Of a stretch of 64,000 nt of DNA, positions 57,158-64,000 are shown piece by piece. The position numbers and the translations under genes were made by a program. The number at the start of each line of letters is the position of its first letter. The stretch's first letter is position 1. A model generated the notes under the pieces. That model was not told the DNA's origin. It worked only from the letters and a program-made list of their open reading frames with translations, and did no database searches. Source of the stretch: JANYCO01 sp035535995 (GTDB lineage: Bacteria > Bacteroidota > Bacteroidia > Cytophagales > Cytophagaceae); assembly GCA_035535995.1 (NCBI GenBank), contig DATLOZ010000008.1, positions 1 to 64,000 of the forward strand, in the 5' to 3' direction.

Positions 57158-59551
57158 CTAAAACTGAATCCGATATCCCAAATAAGGAAAGATCCCCAAC
57201 TGGTACGCTGTTTTTACTTTTTTCTCATCTTTATCCCAATACTGCTCTAACACGTTTTGTGTGTTTAGAATATTGTCTGCCGCGATGAACAGGTTGTGCG
57301 TAGCTTTCGGGCGGTTTACGGAATAGGAGATTTTTAAATCCGTGCGAAAATAATCTTTGAGTCGTTTGTCATACGCATGCGCGAAATCGTATTTGGTTTC
57401 GTTGGCTGCATTCGACGCCTGCTCATCGATCGGCACGTAGCGGCGACCGCCAGACCATGTTGTTTTCAAATCGATGGAAAATAATTTTCTATTATCATGA
57501 TCCAGGTGAAATTCTTTTCCCGCCAGGAAATTGAATACATGCCCAATATCAAACACTGAACTCCTCCACACACCATCCCCTGCGCGGTATTGGGATTTCA
57601 GCAAGGAAACGTTGGTCAGAAAATAATATCCTTTGTTGAAATACCGCTCCAAAGTAATTTCCAATCCGTAGTTTCTTCCTTTTCCTTTATTGGAAGAACT
57701 ATCAGGCCCGACGTCTATTCCGTAAGAAGCTCCCGTGTTGACAATCGAATAAATCCGGTACCAATCCTGCATCCCACTGCTGACAGGCACACTATACAAA
57801 TACTGGTAATAAGCTTCTGCTTTGAAACGAAGATTGTTGGTGATCGTTCTTTTGTAAGAAGCTACAAAATGTACGCTGCGCATGAAGTCCAGGTTTTTGT
57901 TTGGCTGGTAATATTCTCCTGTGGTAGTATTTTTAAATCTCGATTGATAAATAAACAAAGGCAAGGTCTGGCTATGAAGCCCGGAAGCAAGACTCACCGA
58001 GTTTTTATCGTTGATCGTATAAGCCACGGCCATTCTAGGCTCCAGCGATTTTCGGTTATTGAGCATAAATTGCTGGTAATACAATCCCGGATGAAGACTT
58101 AGTTTGTCAGTCACGCGAAAATGATAGTGAATAAAAGCCTGCCCCAGCCAGGTACTTCCTTGCTGATTCAGCGGGGTGTTGAAGGTACTATCGTCATAGT
58201 CAAAATAGGTTTGCTTGTTATTATAAAACATATTCCGCATGATCACGCCGGCTTTTACAAAATGCCTTGGATTGAATTTGTGCGACAAGGTATAATTTGC
58301 CAGGTAATGGCCTTCAAGGCTGGAAAATTCAAGGTCTACAAAAGAATCGCCGCTGCGGTGCACATCGTGTTCTTTGTATCCAAGTTTGCTACCGGAAGCT
58401 GAAAGTGTAAGTTTCCCTTTTGTTTTTTCTCCGAAACGATGTTCGTTGGCAATACCTGAAGTAAACATATTGGAATAAAATACCGAAGGATAATCCACCG
58501 TAGGATCTGCTACAGAATCCTCCGGATGTTTTACTTTGTCGTCCAGATTGATGCTGCTCTTACCCATAATGCCCCATACTGTAAAAGTACCGAGGTGTTT
58601 GGTAGGAAGATTTATTTTCGTAGTGAAATCCTGGTACTGCGGTACACCGTTGGCGCCAATGCTGACGCCGAGTTTCTTCAGCGCTTCAAAAGTGAAGAAA
58701 CGGTAGCTTGCCATATAAGAACTTCCGTTCTTTTTCGCGATCGGCCCTTCGGTTGTAAATTCAAGTCCACTCAAGCCAAGTTGGAAAGTGTTTTCGCGTT
58801 TCTCATTATTTCCGTTACGCATCTTTACATCAAACACGGCGGCGGTTTTATTTCCATATTCTGCAGGAAAAGCGCCGGTAAGAAAATCAGAGTTTGCAAG
58901 CAGGTTATTATTGAGAATGCTAAACGCACCGCCACTGGCGCCCATTGAAGTAAAGTGATTTGGATTGGGAATGTCTACTCCTTCCAATCTCCAAAGTACC
59001 CCTACCGGAGAATTGCCTCGCACAATAATATCGTTTCGCTGATCGCCGCCACCAGCCACGCCTGCGTAGTTGGAAGCCATACGACTCGGATCGCTTCGCG
59101 AGCCTGCAAAACGGTTGATCTCATCAGTACGCAAATTAGTAACGCTTCCGGTGATCAGGCTGTTATTGGCGTTGGCTTTATCTTTTTCGCCCTGCACTAC
59201 CAATTCTTTTTCTTCGATAATATCTTCCTCCATATAAATCTCGAGTACGGTTTCCTTACCGGAATTTATAAGTTGGTTGGATAGCAATGTGGGTTTGTAA
59301 CTCAGCATCGCTACTTTAATGTCATAACGACCCACAGGAACTTTTTCAATCTTGAATTTTCCATCCGCATCAGTCACTGCTCCCATCAAGGGATCTGTGC
59401 CGAGGATCATGATCGAAGCATCGGCGAGTGGAGTGGAAAGATTTTTGTCGTACACTACTCCTCTTACAGTTTGAGTATATATTTTGTCCTGCGCTTTCGC
59501 GGAATGCAAGAACAGGAACGTTAGGATAAGGCAATAGAATATCTTTTTCAT
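57158..59551 (-). CDS. TonB-dependent outer-membrane receptor without STN domain
   Basis: Protein of 797 residues. Signal peptide (cut near SAKAQ), CarboxypepD-regulatory-like domain (about residues 28-115, VRGVVYDKNLSTPLADASIM), then a plug (NNSLITGSVTNLRTDEINRF, DIIVRGNSPVGVLWRLEGVD) and a 22-strand barrel. It ends in FPYLGYRIQF with terminal Phe, as outer-membrane proteins do. No STN signalling domain is present at its N-terminus. Ligand unknown. It is the last of the sigma/FecR/STN-repeat group, 174 bases after the STN gene. Confidence 0.9.
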   Translation of the reverse strand: MKKIFYCLILTFLFLHSAKAQDKIYTQTVRGVVYDKNLSTPLADASIMILGTDPLMGAVTDADGKFKIEKVPVGRYDIKVAMLSYKPTLLSNQLINSGKETVLEIYMEEDIIEEKELVVQGEKDKANANNSLITGSVTNLRTDEINRFAGSRSDPSRMASNYAGVAGGGDQRNDIIVRGNSPVGVLWRLEGVDIPNPNHFTSMGASGGAFSILNNNLLANSDFLTGAFPAEYGNKTAAVFDVKMRNGNNEKRENTFQLGLSGLEFTTEGPIAKKNGSSYMASYRFFTFEALKKLGVSIGANGVPQYQDFTTKINLPTKHLGTFTVWGIMGKSSINLDDKVKHPEDSVADPTVDYPSVFYSNMFTSGIANEHRFGEKTKGKLTLSASGSKLGYKEHDVHRSGDSFVDLEFSSLEGHYLANYTLSHKFNPRHFVKAGVIMRNMFYNNKQTYFDYDDSTFNTPLNQQGSTWLGQAFIHYHFRVTDKLSLHPGLYYQQFMLNNRKSLEPRMAVAYTINDKNSVSLASGLHSQTLPLFIYQSRFKNTTTGEYYQPNKNLDFMRSVHFVASYKRTITNNLRFKAEAYYQYLYSVPVSSGMQDWYRIYSIVNTGASYGIDVGPDSSSNKGKGRNYGLEITLERYFNKGYYFLTNVSLLKSQYRAGDGVWRSSVFDIGHVFNFLAGKEFHLDHDNRKLFSIDLKTTWSGGRRYVPIDEQASNAANETKYDFAHAYDKRLKDYFRTDLKISYSVNRPKATHNLFIAADNILNTQNVLEQYWDKDEKKVKTAYQLGIFPYLGYRIQF

Positions 59552-59678
59552 AGTTGGATATGAATGTTTGGGATAAGTGATCCTGTTGTTAACAGTCTTC
59601 AGACTTTAACAAAGAGATAAATTAAATATTGATTTGAGTTGAGTTGATTGAATGGAAAGCTTGTGAAGGATTTTTTGC

Positions 59679-59707
59679 AATTCCCCGGGATAAATCCCGG
59701 GGGAATT
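59679..59707. repeat. GC-rich hairpin between the STN-repeat and TonB genes
   Basis: Palindrome AATTCCCCGGGA / TCCCGGGGGAATT (one bulge) followed by a partial direct copy GAATTTTAGAACCCGGGGAA. There is no T-tract on the minus strand, so it is more likely an attenuating or mRNA-processing hairpin than a full terminator. The rest of the 174-base gap shows no clear feature. Confidence 0.7.
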
Positions 59708-59725
59708 TTAGAACCCGGGGAAATT

Positions 59726-61573
59726 TTAGAATCTGATCCCGGCGTTGAAGCCAATCCACATTTGCAGGTTTACATCTTTTTCTCCTTTAAAAGTATGGTT
59801 GTAGAATGTATACGGAGCAATGTCTGAGCCTGGCTCTGAATGTCCTTTCAGGTATTGTGAAGAGACCATCACGTTGAATGCAGGACCAGCATAGATCGTA
59901 GTGTTTTTCTGTCCAAGTCTAACACCAAAGGTAGTGCTGAGGCGATTCAGTGTATTCAACTCCGGGCGGATCTTTTCTGCTTGCCAGATATTCATCGTAA
60001 CACCTTCAATGTTTACAACACCACGATTGCCGAGTGCGAATTCAGTACCCAATCCGTAACCAGTACCAAAGCGGAATTGGTCGTTTTTATATTGTGTACC
60101 TACAGTGAAAATATTGTACAAACGTCTTACACCTATTTTGAAAGCAAAGTTTCCGTAAAGCGATTCGGTGCCATAGATATCGTATCTCCTGTAACCTCCT
60201 TTTCTCACAATACTCAGCAAACCGATCGGCACACCTTCTATCGTATCTGCTATATTGATGATCCCAAGCTGAACTCCTTTCACTTTTTTAGCGGTATTTA
60301 TAAAACCTGCGGCTTGTACTCCCTTCACATCGCCACTGTTGATGTTGGCGAAACCTGCTACCTGCATGCCCGTGATGCTGTCGCGACAAACATTCAGGAA
60401 GCCCGCACCCTGGAAACCAAATACAGAGCCATTGTCTACGTTGCAGAATCCTGCGCCTTGCATACCGGTAAAAGATCCGTTGACTACGTTTGCGAAACCT
60501 GCTGCCTGGAAAGCTTTTGTAGTATCGCCGCAAACATTGATCACTCCTGCCAGCTGCATTCCTCTTGTTTCATTTCCTACCACGTTAGCTACTCCGGCCA
60601 TTTGGATGCCGTGCATGTAATCGGTTTCAATATTGGCAATGCCTCCCATTTCCAGTCCTTGCAGCCCTGCGGAATAACCACCAAGCGCGTTCAACGAAAA
60701 TGCATTCACTGTTCTCCCGCAATCCACGCCGTTTGTACCCAGCGGACTCACAAACGTGATCTGGAAAGGTCTGTATAAATAGTCGTCTCGCCTGTCGGAT
60801 GTAGTGGTGTCATTTTTCTGCAAAGTATCGGCAGGCGTAGGAGTAATATGAGCAGTATCTTTTTTCTTGTCGGGCGCATACATAAGTTTGTAATATTGCT
60901 CCTTCATTTTTTGTTCTATATAATTGTATTTCATTTCCAGCGTGCTCGTTGAATTCCCGCCCTTTCTACGCAAGCTATCTTTGATCAAAGCAAATTTCAA
61001 TTTCAGCAATTGGCGCTCGATCTTGAATTTTCTGCGCAGATCTTTTTTGGATGGATGGTATTCGTCTTCCGTAAGCAAAGGCACTTCCATTCCTAATTCA
61101 TCCGGCATCGTATCGATGATAAAATCCGCGTCGCTGCTGGCCAGGAGATCTTCCTGGTGTGTTTTCGGATCGTAAAGTATTGGCTTCGCTACATCCACCG
61201 TATTCGTGTAATGACCGGTTTGGACTCTGTATTTCTGCAAGGCAGAAGAATTTTTGCGCACACCTTTTTTAAATACGATCTGTTCGCCGATCACTTGAAA
61301 TGCTACATCTGTTTCTTTGAACAAATCATTCAGCGCATCTTTCAGCATTACGTTTTTGATGCTGATGCTTACTTTCTTTTTTTCCGGTACGATGTTGCTG
61401 GAGTACGAAAAATTGATCTCGTATTTTTTGTGCAGGTCTTTCAGGATCTGACCTATTTCTGTTTCCCTGTATTGAAGGGTTACTTTTTTTTCCAGCACCG
61501 GAGACTGTGCGTAGAGCGTGCCGCAAAGACAAAGCAGTAGCACTATAAGGTTGAAGTATCTCCTCATTTTCAT
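59726..61573 (-). CDS. STN-domain protein with 16-residue surface repeats
   Basis: Protein of 615 residues. Signal peptide (cut near LYAQS), STN domain (residues about 28-105: KVTLQYRETEIGQILKDLHK, VSISIKNVMLKDALNDLF), a charged helical middle (about 165-260, LRRKFKIERQLLKLKFALI), then repeats from about residue 303 to 450. Six successive 16-residue units fit GxQxAGxxNV-x6 (GIQMAGVANV, GMQLAGVINV, GMQGAGFCNV, GFQGAGFLNV, GMQVAGFANI), plus shorter end units. This recalls LA_2272-type surface repeats. The C-terminal ~160 residues look like outer-membrane strands ending in GFNAGIRF. It follows fecR by 27 bases on the same strand. Confidence 0.82.
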   Translation of the reverse strand: MKMRRYFNLIVLLLCLCGTLYAQSPVLEKKVTLQYRETEIGQILKDLHKKYEINFSYSSNIVPEKKKVSISIKNVMLKDALNDLFKETDVAFQVIGEQIVFKKGVRKNSSALQKYRVQTGHYTNTVDVAKPILYDPKTHQEDLLASSDADFIIDTMPDELGMEVPLLTEDEYHPSKKDLRRKFKIERQLLKLKFALIKDSLRRKGGNSTSTLEMKYNYIEQKMKEQYYKLMYAPDKKKDTAHITPTPADTLQKNDTTTSDRRDDYLYRPFQITFVSPLGTNGVDCGRTVNAFSLNALGGYSAGLQGLEMGGIANIETDYMHGIQMAGVANVVGNETRGMQLAGVINVCGDTTKAFQAAGFANVVNGSFTGMQGAGFCNVDNGSVFGFQGAGFLNVCRDSITGMQVAGFANINSGDVKGVQAAGFINTAKKVKGVQLGIINIADTIEGVPIGLLSIVRKGGYRRYDIYGTESLYGNFAFKIGVRRLYNIFTVGTQYKNDQFRFGTGYGLGTEFALGNRGVVNIEGVTMNIWQAEKIRPELNTLNRLSTTFGVRLGQKNTTIYAGPAFNVMVSSQYLKGHSEPGSDIAPYTFYNHTFKGEKDVNLQMWIGFNAGIRF

Positions 61574-61600
61574 AATATTTTAGTTTAGTAAATTCTACGT

Positions 61601-62635
61601 TTAATTTTTATCGCATCCTTTGCCAGTCAGGATTATTTTGGGTCCGGCGATTTTGTAGGATGAATTGGTTGAAACAGCCAGTACTTTCATTACTTCATCT
61701 ACAGTTGGTTTATCAAAAGTTCCTGTAAACCTACAGGAGAGCAGAAGCGGGTTGTGGACTTCTATCTCGGCACCGAAATATTCTTCCAGTGTTTCTACCA
61801 CAGCGGAGAGTGCTGTATTGTCGAAGGTCAGACGGTTTTGTTTCCAGGCCATGAAATTCGGGTCGTTGATTTCATGTACGCTTAGCTGGGAAGAGTGGTC
61901 AAGTTCTCCCTGCATTCCCGGAATAAGAAAGATCTGATTTCTTTCACGGTGCTCAAGTTCGGCCATGGAAACTTTTCCCGTTACTACCTGTACGATCTCT
62001 TTAGGTTCGTCTTTCACAGAGCGAACGCTAAAGGAAGTACCCAGCACCGTGGTCACGGAACGTATGCCGTATACTTCAAATTTTTTGCCCTCCGATTTTC
62101 TTACTTCAAAAAACGCCTGTCCTTCCAAATAGACTTTTCTTTCTTTCGAATTAAAATCCGTGAAATAAGTCAGGTGACTGTTTTTGTTAAGCAAGACTCT
62201 ACTGCTATCGGGCAGATAGATTTCTTGTTTGTTGTCGAGGGTCGCAAAATTCACTGCTTCCGGCGCGTTGAATAAGGTGATTCTTATCAGTGCAAACAAA
62301 CCAACTATTACCAGAATAGCAGCAGCTATTTTGAGTGTGGTAAACCTGCTGTTGAGCGGAATTTCTTTTCCTTCTGATGATATACCGGCATTAATCGTTC
62401 TGGCCTTCAAACTTGTCCACGCTGCCTTCGTATCAAAATCAGGAAATTCGTTCTTTTCAACAGCAGTTTTTTCCCAACCCGATGTCATACCTTCATAAAA
62501 CGCACGATTCTCCCCGCTCCTGTTGACCCATTCAAGGAGCTTGGTTTTTTCTGCCTCTGAAAGCTCGCCGCTGAGCTCTTTGGCGATCAGCTCAGAGTAG
62601 AAATCTTCGTCCGTTTTAGTTAGTTTTTCTGCCAT
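61601..62635 (-). CDS. FecR-type anti-sigma regulator
   Basis: Protein of 344 residues. Cytoplasmic part (about 1-95, with ELIAKELSGELSEAEKTKLL and the Trp motif), one membrane helix (about 108-128, LKIAAAILVIVGLFALI), periplasmic FecR domain (LPDSSRVLLNKNSHLTYFTD, KVYLEGQAFFEVRKSEGKKF) and a C-terminal DUF4974-like domain (FDNTALSAVVETLEEYFGAE, CRFTGTFDKPTVDEVMKVLA). It would hold the ECF sigma factor until signalled by an STN domain in the periplasm. It starts 150 bases after the sigma gene. Confidence 0.93.
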   Translation of the reverse strand: MAEKLTKTDEDFYSELIAKELSGELSEAEKTKLLEWVNRSGENRAFYEGMTSGWEKTAVEKNEFPDFDTKAAWTSLKARTINAGISSEGKEIPLNSRFTTLKIAAAILVIVGLFALIRITLFNAPEAVNFATLDNKQEIYLPDSSRVLLNKNSHLTYFTDFNSKERKVYLEGQAFFEVRKSEGKKFEVYGIRSVTTVLGTSFSVRSVKDEPKEIVQVVTGKVSMAELEHRERNQIFLIPGMQGELDHSSQLSVHEINDPNFMAWKQNRLTFDNTALSAVVETLEEYFGAEIEVHNPLLLSCRFTGTFDKPTVDEVMKVLAVSTNSSYKIAGPKIILTGKGCDKN

Positions 62636-62718
62636 TCTGATACTAAGACAATATTTGAGGTGGTTACCCCTATGCGATCTTTAACTTTTTTACCTTTTTA
62701 TAATCTATTGACTTTTAA

Positions 62719-62792
62719 GTTATGAATGTTGAATTATGAGTTATGAATGAAATATTTGATAATTCAACATTCATAACTCATAATTCATAACT
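62719..62792. repeat. Family B palindrome, copy B12
   Basis: Arms GTTATGAATGTTGAATTATG and TTCAACATTCATAACTCATA, about 30 bases, with a spacer of about 15. It lies between the sigma and FecR genes. The right arm supplies the sigma gene's stop codon. Confidence 0.9.
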
Positions 62793-63330
62793 TCATTAAC
62801 TTTTCCCTAAAAATCCTGAGCGCCTTTCCCATCTGGTTTTCTACTGTTTTTACCGATATTCCCAGTGTTTCAGCGATCTCTTTATAGCTGAGGTTTTCGT
62901 AGCGGCTCAGGATAAATACTTCGCGACAGGCTTCGGGCAAAATAGAAAGCGTAGCGTTGATCCTGAATTCCAATTCTTCTCCGTGGATCTTTTGTTCTGT
63001 ATTGAAATAATGGTCGGGCAGGTTTGAAGCGCCGTCTTCCAGAGAAAGTTTAGGATAGCGCTTGTTCTTTTCTAAATGATTGTACGAAGCGTTGATCGCG
63101 GCACGATAGAGATAGGATTTCAGGGAAGTTTCTATTTTTAATTCATTTCGTTTTTCCCAAAGTTTTACAAAAACCTCCTGTACGGTATCTTCTGTGAGCG
63201 CTTTGTCTTGCAGGATACGGAAGACCATTTTGCACAAAGGGGTATACCATTTCCTGAAAAGCTCTTCGTAAGAACTTTCATTCAGCAGTGTTTGCGAATC
63301 GGTGTTTAGTATTTTTTTGAAAAACGACAT
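62785..63330 (-). CDS. ECF RNA polymerase sigma factor
   Basis: Protein of 181 residues. Region 2 (YEELFRKWYTPLCKMVFRIL, LTEDTVQEVFVKLWEKRNEL, SYLYRAAINASYNHLEK) and region 4 (LPEACREVFILSRYENLSYK, EIAETLGISVKTVENQMGKA). This is the Bacteroidota ECF type paired with FecR. The start is the ATG at 63330 (MSFFKKIL); the open extension to 63372 is not needed. The final codons AAG TTA TGA lie in repeat B12. Confidence 0.93.
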   Translation of the reverse strand: MSFFKKILNTDSQTLLNESSYEELFRKWYTPLCKMVFRILQDKALTEDTVQEVFVKLWEKRNELKIETSLKSYLYRAAINASYNHLEKNKRYPKLSLEDGASNLPDHYFNTEQKIHGEELEFRINATLSILPEACREVFILSRYENLSYKEIAETLGISVKTVENQMGKALRIFREKLMKL

Positions 63331-63439
63331 GTACCCTTTCTCGGGACAAATTAAATAAAAATAATCTGACAATAACTATTTTTCAGTTCTATAATCTATA
63401 TAGACTTTTGTTTTTCAATATAATAGAAAAGGGGGATTT

Positions 63440-63466
63440 TGAATTATGAGTTATGAATTATGAATA
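63440..63466. repeat. Family B half element, copy B13
   Basis: A single arm GAATTATGAGTTATGAATTATG without a partner arm, upstream of the sigma gene, between it and the PAP2-like gene. Confidence 0.75.
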
Positions 63467-63494
63467 ATTTCTCTCCTGTGCCAGCTTTTATATA

Positions 63495-64000
63495 TTACAA
63501 GAAAAAACCGCTTACGCCGCTTACGGCAAGTCCCAGCATTACTCCTGCCAATATTTGTGCAGGCGTATGCGCATTGAGATAGAGTCGCGCACTTAATAGT
63601 AATCCGGCGAATACGATCATTCCTGTGATCGGATAAAATAAAAATGAATCCGGTATTTTATTATTGATCGCACCAAGCAACCCAATCATTCCACTGATAC
63701 CTACTGCGTGTACGCTGATCTTCCAATAATTACTAATGACAGCGGTGAACAAAATGCAAACAGTTACGCAAGTCATTACTACCAGGATCACATCGTTGAG
63801 CTGTGGCACCTGGCGTACAAAATAAATGAGGATCGAATAAAACATTCCGATGATGAGAAATGGGAAAACTCTTTCCTTTCCGGTCTCCATAAAAAAATTC
63901 TGCACCGACCAGCGCGCATTGCGGATCATGATATAAAGTATCAATAACAGGAACGGAAGAAAAAACGTAGACAGAAAGATCAGACTGATCAGAAATCTTC
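63495..64000 (-). CDS. PAP2-like membrane phosphatase (5' end outside the window)
   Basis: The frame stays open to the window edge, so the start is not visible; at least 168 residues are present. It has about five or six membrane helices, the first (FLISLIFLSTFFLPFLLLIL) at the edge. PAP2-related pattern: SNYWKISVHAVGISGMIGLL and LSARLYLNAHTPAQILAGVM. The full Lys/Arg motif of active lipid phosphatases (KxxxxxxRP) is not evident in the visible part; IRNARWS is near the right place. May dephosphorylate a lipid carrier; uncertain. Confidence 0.75.
   Translation of the reverse strand, partial: RFLISLIFLSTFFLPFLLLILYIMIRNARWSVQNFFMETGKERVFPFLIIGMFYSILIYFVRQVPQLNDVILVVMTCVTVCILFTAVISNYWKISVHAVGISGMIGLLGAINNKIPDSFLFYPITGMIVFAGLLLSARLYLNAHTPAQILAGVMLGLAVSGVSGFFL

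Noticed and set aside
59981..60778. 265-residue plus-strand ORF opposite the STN-repeat gene
   Set aside because: Its length comes from the repeated codons of the 16-residue array on the other strand; high Cys/His content is typical of antisense frames.

Overview
The window is a chromosomal segment of a Bacteroidota bacterium, most like the Chitinophagales/Sphingobacteriales. The assignment rests on a C-terminal type IX secretion sorting domain (52.5-54.7 kb), an FtsZ tail ending FLHDNVD, TAnnTTTG-type promoters, a sigma/FecR/TonB-receptor group and KDO synthesis (Gram-negative envelope). Coding density is high. I see no phage, integrase, transposase, CRISPR array, rRNA or tRNA.

Layout. 0.3-11.9 kb: housekeeping and metabolic genes (SAM methyltransferase, MenC, a VIT1/CCC1-type transporter, QueA, a polyprenyl diphosphate synthase, an aldehyde dehydrogenase, IlvE, an FMN reductase, a DUF2911 protein). 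12.1-16.5 kb: a sodium:solute symporter preceded by a 39-residue membrane protein, and a large secreted PIG-L-type deacetylase. 16.7-33.1 kb, minus strand: a nearly complete division and cell-wall (dcw) cluster in the order mraZ, rsmH, ftsL-like, ftsI, murE, a four-helix-bundle gene, mraY, murD, ftsW, murG, murC, ftsQ, ftsA, ftsZ; murF is absent. It is headed by a MraZ operator overlapping a promoter and ends at a terminator after ftsZ. 33.4-37.1 kb: two glycosyltransferases, an FtsE-like ATPase and a transaldolase. 37.4 kb: SRP RNA. 37.7-47.2 kb: MeaB, an aromatic amino-acid hydroxylase with an unusual metal site, a thioesterase, small membrane proteins, an OmpA-like protein, lipoproteins and KdsA. 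47.4-52.4 kb: Mrp-type ATPase, NifU-like protein, a double-length D-Ala-D-Ala ligase and a PASTA protein. 52.5-57 kb: a T9SS cargo protein and a PAS histidine kinase. 57.1-63.4 kb, minus strand: ECF sigma factor, FecR, a protein joining an STN domain to surface repeats, and a TonB receptor without an STN domain. A PAP2-like membrane gene runs off the right edge.

The most striking non-coding feature is the density of dispersed palindromic repeats in the intergenic gaps. I separate six families. A has arms built from a 7-base unit RGATRCC. B is an AT-rich palindrome built on TTATGAATGTTGAATTATGA. C has a CTGTTGCT core, D starts TCTGAACCTTGATT, E has GTCATTGCGAGGA ends, and F is a single GGCACAAAGA hairpin. 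Many copies touch stop codons, and some supply the stop codon or last residues of a gene.

The leads most worth following are: the sigma/FecR/STN-repeat/TonB group, in which the signalling domain sits on a different protein from the receptor; the heptad-armed repeat family; the four-helix-bundle gene inside the dcw cluster; the double D-Ala-D-Ala ligase; and the Glu-to-Gln change at the iron site of the aromatic hydroxylase.
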